DNA of 64,000 bases from Datnioides undecimradiatus. Taxonomy: Eukaryota; Chordata; Actinopteri; Lobotiformes; Datnioididae. The DNA is taken from the NCBI GenBank assembly GCA_008933995.1, contig WARS01000029.1:16057131-16121130 (forward strand), written 5' to 3'. This document shows positions 53,201-64,000 of the stretch, one piece after another (within the stretch, counting starts at the first letter, position 1; every line of letters starts with the position of its first letter). The notes beneath the pieces are model-generated. The model had not been told where the DNA came from. It did not search any database and was given only the letters and a program-made list of their open reading frames with translations. A program made the translations under genes and the position numbers.

Positions 53201-53925
53201 ATTGTTTGTTTTCAGTACCAATCCGGTGCATGATGACGGTAAGCCTTCCATTTGACATCTTGCTGCTGTTCTTTCCACACATGCCCATTTATTTGGGTTG
53301 CTAAATAAAGCAGAGAGTACATTTTTTCTTTTCTCAAAACATCTCATATTGTTATTCTCTTGCTTTTGATTTTGCTGTTGCTCCTCTGACCTCTTGAGCA
53401 TCAGGAGCTTGAGTGCAGGTGGTGCTCAGTCTGAAATCCGAGCTCTTCTTTCATCCCTCTTCGAGAGGAAGGGCCTGGGGCTTCAGAGGTGGACGCACAA
53501 AGGAACTAAAAACTAGGAGCGATTTTCAACTGTCAAAGCAGACAGGCTGTAAAAATTATCTCTGGAGTATGCAGGCACAGGAGGAGATGAGTAACTTCAG
53601 AGTGTCCAGGGGAGACTCCAAGAGGGCCCAGTAAAAACCTCAACATCATCCCAATATTTCCGTACCACAGTCCCATACTCTATCCTGCGCGGGGCCAAAT
53701 GGCAGGAGAGAATAGCTATTCCTTCACTCCCAGATCCTGCTTCATGCTGTTTTCACTGCACGCTGCCAGCCAAAGCAATTTGTCTGGCAAGCACTTAGCC
53801 AGTGTGGCACAGTGGGCCACACGAGGGCCAGTGGGAGTTTTGCAGCTCACCTCACACATTCCCTCTTTCTCTTTGTGTTCATTTTCCTCCATCACATATG
53901 TCCTTATCCATCCATCTAAACCACC

Positions 53926-53929
<4 letters not shown>

Positions 53930-53961
<32 letters not shown>
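53930..53961. repeat. (TC)n microsatellite
   Basis: 32-bp CT run in the 6.1-kb intron. Confidence 0.95.
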
Positions 53962-53965
<4 letters not shown>

Positions 53966-55562
53966 TGGCTGGCAGTTATTTAAAATAGGACCTGGTGGCA
54001 GTTTACCCAGGCAGGGGTGCGTGTGTTTAGCTGGTCCTCCTCTGTGGCACCCTGTAAATGCTGTTATCTGGAAACCATTGTAAGTGTGTGTGTTTGTGTA
54101 TGAAAGTGGGAGAGTGTGTGTGTGTCTGTGTGAGAGTCTGTGAAACGTCCATCTGTCTGTGCGGGCAGTTGCCCCTTCTCACAGCGTAGCCTTTCAAAAC
54201 ATGCAGATAAGATGCAGCTGATGAAACAGTTTTAGATCTCAGAGAGCGAGGGATGCACGTGTTGTCCATTATTGACTTCCTCGTCCTTGAGTTTCTCATT
54301 CATCTCTCCTCCCGTGTGCCGTCTGCTCTGTGACTTCTCCCGTTCCGCATTTAGTTGCTCACTGTCTCTCTTTCTCCTGTTTCTTACTGGGAGGTCAGAG
54401 CTCTGAGACACTGTCCTGCGACTGCTATAGAGCCACATTTTTCTATCCTGAAAAACTAGGGATGGTGTTTTACTGGATCGGGTGCTATTTAGGCTGATCA
54501 CTGCATTTAAGCAAGAGACTGTATTGATTCCAGGCCAGAGTCAAACAGCAGCCAGCTGCAACAATTTTCATGAGTTTGTACGCACTTCCAGACACAGTAG
54601 GTGGTGTCAGGATTGTTCAGATAGTCTGAGATGAGCGGGACATTACAGAAAAAGTGTACTGAATATTTTTCTATAATTTGGGCCACTTACACTGAAGAAT
54701 ACTGTTTATAAATACACAGAATATGTTTATCCTTATGCATCCTGAAGGATAAATGGAGGATGTGTCCATAAGCATCCACCCTACAATGTCCCTCTTAATA
54801 GCTAAGATCACATTAGTAATGTTCTTCCAACAAAGCACAATAACTTGAAGCAAGAGCATTTATCTCATCCCACTGACAGTTTTCAAACTTGTTTTGGGAC
54901 TATTTAAGACTCCACACTACATCACGTCACTGCAGAACATTAGTGCCTCTCTAATGTAGACACAAAATTATATTTAGTGCATCAAAAGGATCAGACGTAT
55001 GCTGTATTTCTGTCACATTCCTTTCTTCTGTCTGTTGTTCAGTTTCTCCACTTTGTTGTTTGTGTTGTCTTTGGCTCTGCTCCATCCTCAATAATCCCCT
55101 GTTTAACAGACAGCATCCCTCCTCTCCTCTCACCTTTTTCCAATTTAATCTTGTCTTTCAACAAATCACCCTTTTGTCCTCAATGAAAGCATTCCATATG
55201 CCTTTAATTACTCCGTACCCGACAATCTTGACCTCTGTGCTGCCACACAGCCTTTTTCATTTCTCTGGAGCTTTGCTTGGCCCGTAGCGAGCCCCGCTCT
55301 TTCCGGCTTTGTTCCTGAGGTGAAGGAACAAACTGTGGTGGTCCACTAAATTTTCAAGGTGATCCATGTGAGCACGGCTTCACACTGGGTGCCTCTCTGA
55401 GTCTCCATGAGAAGTGTGTCAAGATGTGTTTCTACATTTGTGTAAACCTTAAAAAGAAGAATCCCTTATTTGAACTCACTCCACGTCAGCACTCAAAGTC
55501 ACCCGTGTATACGCACACGTATAAAGCTTCTTATTTGAAGGCAGACACGTTGAGTATTGATC

Positions 55563-55800
55563 CAGAGCAGTGATTCCCAGCCAGGGTCTGCACTTGCTTT
55601 GGGGTACGTGGAAAGATTACGGAGTAGTAATAAGTAGCAGTGGTAGTAATTTGAAAAAGTGGAAAATGCAGTTTCAAGTACAGCTACAGGTTGAAACAAT
55701 TAGGGTCCAATAAGATTGGTCCTTATTTAATTGACAGTTAAACACTTAAAAACACACTACCTGCATGAAACATTACTGGCCACCTGGAGTTTCAAACCCT
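55563..55800 (+). repeat. probable interspersed repeat fragment in the 6.1-kb intron
   Basis: It begins GCAGTGATTCCCAGCCAGGG, a known opening of a fish interspersed family, followed by AT-rich diverged sequence. Assignment is by resemblance only. Confidence 0.35.
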
Positions 55801-56225
55801 GGACCTTTGCATTCTAACGTGTGTAGTATTTTTGTCTTTTAAACTTAAAATGCTTGCAACAGTCGACGTGCTGTTGATACCATTCTGGAAAACAAAAATC
55901 ACGCTCTGTTCTGTTGTTTTTGGGCTTATTGTCAAATATTTTGGAGAAGATGTAAGTAAACTTATAAGCTACTTCTGTTTTTGCCAATTATGACAAAATT
56001 TTATTCTGTGACTTAAACATGACTGTGGAGGATGTGGACATATTTCACTGAAATATGCAGCTAATTATGAGATATCAGCCTTGTACATTTGTGTTGCTTA
56101 CACCTAGCATCCAAACATGTGCAAGTTTGGCTACAAAACCAGTTTAGTTTTTTTGGCCAGTTTAGTTTGATGAGCTTTTAATATAAAACTAAACTTACAG
56201 ACACGTGCTAATCTTTATGTGGCTA

Positions 56226-56753
<528 letters not shown>

Positions 56754-57421
56754 TTAAAAGCTCATCTCAACTCCAGGGCGATCTCTGAAGAGTCATTTGC
56801 ATGCTATTTGCAATGTGGAAACCCTGTTTTGACAGATCATTGTTTTAAAATGGTAAATTTAATATCAATTATTCATGAAAATGTCAGCGCATCTCAAAAT
56901 TGCTTCTTTGAACACCCTCATCCACACAACAGAGTTGCTGTTTAAGTATCCATTTACTCTGCTCTCTGTAAACATGTCAAAGCCTGAGACCTTGTGTGAG
57001 CACTTTCCCCCTGAATAGCTAATTTATAAGAGAAACAGGTTTCCCGACACTGATATTTTTTTCATAAACATGTATCCCCGGTTCTGGTAAGTAAAGGAAA
57101 TGCATAGAGTTTTCTCAGGTTAATACAGACATGAGTTGTTTGCTCAGACCCTGATTTGTTGGATTAGATATGCAGACAAACAAATACGAGGATGAAAGGT
57201 CAGTGTAGCTGTGGGAAAAGACTTGATATTGACATCCAAATAATAGCAGCAGAGAAATATTTTCCTGGCATCTCCTTTCACGGAGTTGCATTTTAACGAC
57301 ACATTCACATATTCCTTTGTAGCCCTTTTAAAAGATGCACTGAATGGTGGAGAGGCTCCTCTGTGTGACTACTGAGAGTTCAGACAGAAAGGAGGATAAG
57401 TTTTCACCAGAATGACTTCTA

Positions 57422-57643
<222 letters not shown>

Positions 57644-58134
57644 TCATTCACTCCCATGGCACCGAGGTAACACGAGGGCAGCGAGAAAGAGGCACAGGCC
57701 ATGCTTAATTTCATTACTTGGTGAAAGGGGATTTCACACCAAACAATAAGCGCATTATGACTCCCTGATGTTTCTGAGAGCTCGGTTCATGCTACGCATT
57801 GTGGCGCTGTCACACCCGGGACCGGCTGCAACCCATGCGTCAGATTTTGCGTATTTTTTACTGTCCCATCGTCATTGTTAGGTTTGACGAGGATGGTCCA
57901 AAGTCTGTCAGGGAGCAGTTAGGTGACAGGTTGCTGACTCAGCCCTCCGCCACTGACACATGTATTGATCCTGCGTGCTGCTTAGTGATGCAGACACACA
58001 CTCATGACATCAGAAGAAAACACTGCCAGCAGACACGATGCTGACGAGGAGACGTACTTGAGGAAATTGCGCCCATGCACCCAGATAAACAAGCAGAAGC
58101 ACACGCACACAATGACACACATGCCTGTAGGTAC

Positions 58135-58254
58135 CTCTGAACCATTTGGAGTCGTGCTTGACGGTGCGCAGAGCGGGACTGTCCCCAAGGCTGCGGTAAA
58201 TCACCGCATCAATGGCCAGGAAGTCTGTCACTGTGGCTGTAAACAGATTCCCCT
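58135..58254 (-). CDS. sema6b: sema6b coding exon (window exon 3): Sema domain
   Basis: This 120-nt exon has acceptor ttcag and donor gtacct, in phase 1 on both sides. It encodes fragment residues 64-103, with the blocks [17 protein letters not shown] and [11 protein letters not shown]. Both are near-identical in vertebrate SEMA6B as I know it. Its acceptor is preceded on the sense strand by a very long (CT)n tract, the reverse complement of the plus-strand GA repeat at 58284-58356, about 30-100 nt upstream of the splice site. That repeat may act as an extended polypyrimidine tract (inference). Confidence 0.96.
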
Positions 58255-58283
58255 CTGAAACACATACACACAAAAGAGACAAA

Positions 58284-58356
<73 letters not shown>
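58284..58356. repeat. (GA)n microsatellite beside a sema6b acceptor
   Basis: GA run with a pure core at 58296-58349. On the sense strand of sema6b it reads (CT)n, just upstream of the acceptor of window exon 3. Confidence 0.97.
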
Positions 58357-58825
58357 AACACCCTCATAAGTTGGAAAGCAACAAAATAACTGCAAGCCAT
58401 AAAGCTGGAGTGGGCGTTCCTGTATTATGAAAGTCCTGCATCATAAACATGACATGGCTGACCACTCAACAATGTAATTATTGTAAAGTAATTGCAACTT
58501 TGCAGCACTCCCACATGAAAGAAACAGCTTTGTTTTTTTTTTTTACTTCCAGCTAATTTTAGATAATGGGATGACGGCTGAACAGTAATGGCTCCCTGCA
58601 GTTTCAGCCACAGAACATTGTTGATTTGATTATAGTGAAGTGTTTAAAAGCAATGAAGTACACAAAGGAGATGAATGAAACTGGGAGAGTCTTGTTGAGC
58701 TGCAGCATGTTCAAGGATCAAACAACTCTTCAATGGCAGAACGGCAATGTTCATCAGTGTGATCACCAGAATCACAAATATGACATTTGTGATACTTCAT
58801 AGTGCCTCAGAGCTGTGTGTCTTAC

Positions 58826-58916
58826 CTGCAAACAGAGCTACATTGGCGTGTTTGGGGTCATAGGGGCATCTCGCCATACCACTCACTGTATCGCCTACCA
58901 TCTCTAGAGTGTCTCC
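58826..58916 (-). CDS. sema6b: sema6b coding exon (window exon 2): Sema domain
   Basis: This 91-nt exon has acceptor aacag and donor gtaaga. It starts in phase 0 and ends one base into a codon. It encodes fragment residues 34-63, including the block [19 protein letters not shown], which is a hallmark of class 6 semaphorins. The cysteine in RCPYD belongs to the conserved Sema disulphide set. The split codon G|AG gives Glu with the next exon. A 1482-nt intron separates it from the previous exon. Confidence 0.96.
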
Positions 58917-59125
58917 CTGTTAAACAAAACACACAATAACACATATACACACACTCACATCAATCAGCAAAGTCCAAACAATATGAATGAATCTGCAGCA
59001 TCACGAAAACAAGCAACAAGAAGAATGGCAATTAGGGAGTGTTACCCTGAGTGCAAACTAATGATTCACTGGTGGCAATTAGACACAGCAGCTACAAGAA
59101 GAGAGTCACATCCTCATGCATAAAT

Positions 59126-59188
<63 letters not shown>

Positions 59189-60398
59189 GGATAGAGATAG
59201 AGGGACCCGCGCACCCACATAAAGTCAGACACACTTTCAATCTCTTGCCCACAAACAGACATGTATACACGGTAAGTCTCTCTCTGTTTTACACACACAC
59301 ACACGCACGCCCAATCACAAACACATACACCTAGCCAAAAGCAAACTATTCCAACAGTAGAGTCTAATTCTTATCCACTGCTGAAACGTATGGGTGTCAT
59401 TTCATTAAAACCCTGCTATAAATAAAACAGTAGCTAGCATCGCTAACTAGTCTCCAGAGAAACAGACAGCCTATCAGGTAGAGACAGGTGTGTTACACAC
59501 TGTTGTAGAATGTCATTAGTGGCTGACAGATAATGGGCCAGGTATGTCTCAGTGTTCCTCCGCTGTGCTATGTTTGAAATGTGAGAGACTGAAAATAACA
59601 CTTATCTGAAAAAGCCTTTGATAGTGAAAGGATCTTTTTTTCTCCCACTTTCTCCAACTCTACTCAGCCTTCATCCCTCATTTAATATTCCTGCAGAACG
59701 ATGTGAAATCAGCCAAGCCGATGATTAATATTCATGTGTAGTTTTTCTTCCACGAGTTTGAAATCGTTACTGTAATTGAGCGAGACAGGGTTTGGTTGGG
59801 AAGTGGAGCTGCATGATGGAGGATTCAAAGCTTCAGAGTCTGACAGACATATTTTGGACAGATTGGAAAAAAATATTCAGAGTACATTGTGTCTAATTGT
59901 TCGAATCAGGTCAGTCAACACATACACTTGTAGCTTGAACCCTTCTGCCCCCAGTTGGGAATTACTTTGTTTTCTTAACCACAAGTAAAAGAAACCTGAG
60001 CAGGCAAACCGGTCACGTCCCAACTCTTACTCTTTGAATACCCTCCTCTTCCTCGTCTCCCCTCTTTGTGTTCTTCTTGATTATCCGTCTCTGACTCTCA
60101 ATGATAACAAGCTCGGCAGACCACAAAGTTTAACCACCGAGAAATAACAACTGTTGTATCTCAGGAAAACAAGGCACTGGAGCTGCCAGACAACAAGGAT
60201 AAATAAGTCCTGGGGAGGAAGTCAACACTGCCTGGAGTGCTGAACAAACAACTCTAATCAGGCTGTAAATGCTCACCTGAGCAGGTGAACTAAAGCAGAA
60301 AAAATAGATAAGGCATTAATCAATATGTAACAGTCATGTGACTTCACATTGACATTGAAGGTTAAAGACAGTTGTGAGCATGCTTAGTCTTTACTTAC
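58917..60398 (-). other. 1.5-kb sema6b intron
   Basis: The intron contains a (CA)n microsatellite at 59129-59185. No other feature is seen. Confidence 0.75.
59129..59185. repeat. (AC)28 microsatellite
   Basis: Pure 57-bp run in the 1.5-kb intron. Confidence 0.97.
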
Positions 60399-60497
60399 AG
60401 TATAGTTGGCACATAGTGGGTTGAAGGCGTTGGTCCCACAAACAAACAGGCCTCCTTCTCTGCTGAGCAGCACCTTCATGAAATTACGACATTCATC
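60399..60497 (-). CDS. sema6b: sema6b coding exon (window exon 1 of 12): Sema domain, N-terminal part
   Basis: Semaphorin 6B is a single-pass membrane guidance protein. Its Sema domain is a seven-bladed beta propeller that binds plexin-A receptors. This 99-nt exon starts in phase 0 after tgtag and ends before gtaagt. It encodes 33 residues (fragment residues 1-33) beginning DECRNF. It contains the [11 protein letters not shown] motif that is strongly conserved in Sema domains, and an N-Y-T glycosylation sequon at its end. The preceding exon, which would end near a CAM-x-GK motif, was not found up to 64000, so roughly the first 110 residues including the signal peptide are missing. Family assignment rests on recognised sequence; splice sites are read directly. 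Confidence 0.95.
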
Positions 60498-61189
60498 CTA
60501 CAGGAAAGACAGAAATACAAAGAGAGAGAAAGAGCTTAATATGCAGGAGGGGTGAAACTGAGGGGAAGACAGGGAAAATGAAGGAGGGAATAGAGGAAGA
60601 ACTGAGTTTATTTTTCGGAGACTGATTATCCGAACCGCTCTGTGAAATGAAGCTTTTCAGTTGCCTGATGTGTGGAATTATCACGCCATTAACGCTGTCA
60701 ATCACATTGATACAGCCTGAACGTAGCCTGCAGAGACTTTAAGTGTCTACCCTCTTCACACATGCTAAGGCACACACATGCACTCACAGCTGCCGTTGAG
60801 TGACAGACGGTAATCCAAACCAGCGTCGGGATTTTAAAACAAGCAACAGATTTAAGGCTAATTTCTCCGCTGTGAGGCATCAAACTACATGAAGCCCGTT
60901 AATGACTAAATAAACCAGAGTGGTGGTTTCATTCTTCCATGCTTATTCTTTGAAATGAGAAGACGTGTAAGCGCCACATGACTTAATAGCTGCATTTGCC
61001 CCACAGTGCCAAAAAGTAATAAATGTTGGTGTCATGAAACTGAGAAAAATGGAGTTAATCTGCTGCCTCGACAAAAGTCTAGTGTGTCGGCGTGTTTATG
61101 GTTAAAATGACTAAACAGTCAACCTCTGATGAACGCTTCACATCTCACAATGCTGCGCTGCTTCCATTACTTTTTCCAAACTTTTCCAA

Positions 61190-61830
61190 CATTTTCAGCC
61201 ATCTATTTCAACTGTCTGTCCCTTATTGTTATCAATTACCTTTAGCTAACTATCATTTATCATTTATCCAATGTGTCTGCTATAACATGCCCAACATTAG
61301 CTAATAATGATAGGTGACTATATCTACTGGTCACTCAATTACGCTACCTCTAGTGTTCACTTATAACCTTTATCCAACACTTCTGGGTGGCCGTGGCTCT
61401 GAGGTAAAGCAGGCCGACCACCTATCACAAGACAGGCGGTTCAATCCCCTGCTCCTCTGGGCTGTATGCTGAAGTGTCTATGGGCAAGACACTGAACCCC
61501 AAGTTGCTCCTGCTGCTGCGTCATCAATGGGTCAATGTATTAGATTCTTACATTGTAGTGTAAAGTGCTTTGAGTGGTCAGAAGACTAGAGAAATGCTAT
61601 GTAAATACAGTCCATTTACCACTTCTGGCTAATTATTTCAATCTCTTATCAATATAACTTAACCAGTGTTTATTTATTCATTACTTTACCATTACCAGCT
61701 ACTTTTAACAAAATACATCTACCCAGCTAATTATTTTAAATGTTTTTCTACTTTTGCTATATTATTTCTAACTATTTATTCATTACTTGTAGCTATTTAT
61801 TTTAATAATTCATCCATTAGATGATTACCA
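61190..61830. repeat. degenerate AT-rich tandem tract, interrupted by the SINE
   Basis: Recurring pieces such as AGCTAATTATTT, ATTTATTCATTACTT and AGCTATTTATTTTAAT appear on both sides of the SINE. The tract resembles the reverse complement of the TAATGGATAAACAGTT pattern at 41.7-42.0 kb. Confidence 0.45.
61387..61619 (+). mobile_element. tRNA-derived SINE with 9-bp target-site duplication
   Basis: This is a 233-bp element with a pol III A box (TGGCTCTGAGG, 61394-61404) and B box (GGTTCAATCCC, 61438-61448). It ends in a tail GCTATGTAAATACAGTCCAT that I recognise from a widespread fish SINE. It is flanked by direct repeats CACTTCTGG at 61378-61386 and 61620-61628. It lies antisense to sema6b inside an intron. 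It is not a functional tRNA gene: no cloverleaf is maintained. Confidence 0.88.
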
Positions 61831-62220
61831 CATGCTCAATGCAACATGTGCAACATGTACATGTACTTGTGGCCCCCACAGATTTATCTTCAGACCACTT
61901 TGTGTGTCCAGATCTCTATGTTTGGAACCACTGTTCCAAGGTCTTTATGCCCAAAAAGTAACATGATAGTAAACTAACAAAGAATCTACTTGTGCAGGAA
62001 TTTACATTCCTGCACAGGTATTCATCCTAAATTCCAGTCATGGCCTTTGACTTTAAATGCCAAAAAGTACTGACAGCAGTTTGACTTTGCAGGGCCGAGA
62101 CCGCCACCTGTGTGCATGTGTAGAGTGAGTGCTGATGTACAGTAGATCACTGGTGAGCAGCCAGCAACCCCCCTCCCCTTACTACTAGTGTCCCAGCCAG
62201 GATGGCACCAGCTCCACTGA

Positions 62221-62244
62221 ACACACACACACACACACACACAC
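62221..62244. repeat. (AC)12 microsatellite
   Basis: Short pure run in the upstream intron. Confidence 0.92.
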
Positions 62245-64000
62245 CAGATGGGGTCTACTTCAAGAACACCACCCGCACTGATGTCATCAGAAAAAGAAGT
62301 ATGACTGGAGCAGAAGCTGTGGTGGTGATAGCGGGTATGTCAAATGACACTCTGTGTGTGTACAGTATATATGTGTGTGTTTGTGTGTGTGTGTGCGTGA
62401 GCATGTGTGCAAGAGATCAGAGGGAAAGCAGTGATATGAGAGGCGGGTGAGTGTTATTCCAGATGCTCCACCCTGCACCCTTCTACCCCTCCACCTTTCC
62501 ACTTCACTCCCTGCAGGGTTCTCATTTTTCAACAGCTAAAAAACAGGAAAGAAGGAAGTGTTTTCATTTGAGAGTGTAAAGAGTGTGTGTGTGTGCTCCG
62601 GTGCAGGAGGTGTGTCAAATGTGAGATGTAAATTTCTAATGGCACAGCGCTGTGTGACAAATTGAGGAGCGGCTGCGACAGTATTTGTGTATGCACGTGT
62701 TTGTGTGACCATCCTCTAAACACACATACGACATATGTGTTGTGCATGCGTGCCTAGTGCATAACATGTATTTCTCTGTGTGTGTGTGTGTGCGTATGTA
62801 TGTGTATCACAGCACAGATGCATGCTCATGTGTGAGAATCATTTGCATGCTGTTTGTCGGTGGGGTTGCAGTCTGTCAGCTTGGTCAGAGCTGTAATCAC
62901 AAACCCAGATGAAGCACTCTTAATAACAACCCAGTCCTACTGCCAGCATCTCAGAGAGGGGAGTAAATACTTAGAAGAGCCAAACCGCTGCACAAATGTG
63001 CACATTTGGCACTGCCTGTACACATAAAATGAAACATTTCATGAATACAGAATTAAACCAAAGATTGGATCATTTGTAGCATTTGAACTATTGAGTTTTA
63101 AATGTCATTTGCACTTTACAGACATCGTCAAAATTATCCCCTGCTGCAAACATGCTTTTCATTAACCCTTATTCATCTATTCTGGGAAGCAATTTGGCAC
63201 TTCAGGTATGGCTCTTTCTTCTTTCAAAGTGTGGGATTATGGTTTTACTATGGTTTCCACATTAAAAATTAAGCCAATTACAAAGGATCAAGCAGCGAAT
63301 CAATGAATTAAACAATTCTATATGAATCCAAATGCTGTATGTTGTGGTGCCTCCCTGTTCTCCCCTCTGCCCCCGCCTTTCTCTCTGTTCCCTCGATCCC
63401 TGGGCAGAATCCAGACAAAACGCCACCTGTGCTGGCTGGCAAGCCTCCCCGAGACCCAGACGACTGCAGCCCTCCTCCTTCTTCCTCCACCTCCTCCTCC
63501 TGCTCCTCTTACTGACAGCAGCAGAGCTGCCTGGGCTCTGAAAAATTAATCTGCAGCACAGATGAATTACACAGGAGCACGCGTATGAGTGCAAATATGG
63601 ACGTAGTTGTGAATGGAGGTGAGATTTAAAGAAAAACGAAAGTGAGTTCGGAGAGACGGTGCACAAGTACGTGTATGAGTACACGAGTGTGTGAGCAAGT
63701 TTGCATATGTGAATGTGCATTTACATTAACTACACACTACACAAGCAGCAGGTTTTTAATCAGTGCGCTCTCCTCCTCCACGCTCCTAATGCAGATGTTA
63801 GCCAGGCTCATTCTACTCGGCAGATGTTGACCGAGCAAGTGCATTCCTCACCCTCTTGGATTCTCGGCACAGAAACAGACGTTTTCCTTAGACACACCAA
63901 AAGCATTCATATACATATAAATGCAAGTGATCACACACACACGCAGTCAGAGGCATTGACAACAAGTTCTCTGTTGCTACAACACATCTGCTCCAAACAA

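Larger units (their letters stand above)
60498..64000 (-). other. 3' part of an upstream sema6b intron, running off the window
   Basis: I searched the minus strand for the expected preceding exon and for a signal peptide and found neither, so the intron is at least 3.5 kb. It holds a degenerate AT-rich tandem tract (about 61.19-61.83 kb) interrupted by a SINE, plus CA/GT microsatellites near 62.2-62.8 kb. Confidence 0.7.

Noticed and set aside
61387-61460. tRNA-like A and B boxes
   Set aside because: They belong to the head of a SINE with the typical 3' tail and target duplications. There is no intact cloverleaf or CCA-adjacent acceptor stem.
63262-63720. Minus-strand open frame of 152 codons as the missing upstream sema6b exon
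   Set aside because: The sequence is Arg/Gly/Glu-rich low complexity without the expected Sema motif or signal peptide, and no splice sites match the required phase 0 join.

Overview
This window is vertebrate, almost certainly teleost, nuclear DNA. It has long AT-rich non-coding stretches and many long (CA)n and (GA)n microsatellites. It also carries interspersed repeats of fish type: a tRNA-derived SINE, a LINE remnant of the R2-like restriction-endonuclease kind, a solo LTR, and the foldback and ATGCTAACATG families. The only protein gene I can support is a split gene on the minus strand. I found no bacterial-type operon, CRISPR array, structural RNA gene or plus-strand gene.

The gene is an ortholog of SEMA6B (semaphorin 6B), a class 6 transmembrane semaphorin. 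Twelve coding exons run from right to left between 60497 and 19335. All have AG/GT borders, and all eleven junctions keep frame. Together they give 2265 nt: 754 codons plus a TGA stop. They encode most of the Sema domain, the PSI domain, a short stalk, one membrane span and a cytoplasmic tail of about 255 residues. The tail has blocks that I recognise from the human SEMA6B tail (TPEQTPL and SPDRRRVVSAPT). The signal peptide, the start of the Sema domain and the promoter lie beyond position 64000. The duplicate (sema6ba or sema6bb) cannot be told from this window.

Layout. 1-13971: no gene seen, with repeats including an inverted LINE fragment and a foldback element. 13972-19334: probable 3' UTR and downstream sequence, with the end undetermined. 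19335-20242: the last coding exon (membrane span and tail). 20243-39929: a 19.7-kb intron with microsatellites, a GA-rich tract, a solo LTR and an untested 75-nt cassette-exon candidate. 39930-50265: six exons for the stalk, PSI and the C-terminal half of the Sema domain. 50266-56355: a 6.1-kb intron. 56356-60497: five exons for the N-terminal half of the Sema domain. 60498-64000: the 3' part of an intron, containing a SINE with a 9-bp target-site duplication.

I do not see an undescribed biological system. The points most worth checking are the twin-primed LINE, the cassette-exon candidate next to the membrane span, repeats lying directly against splice sites, and the solo LTR.
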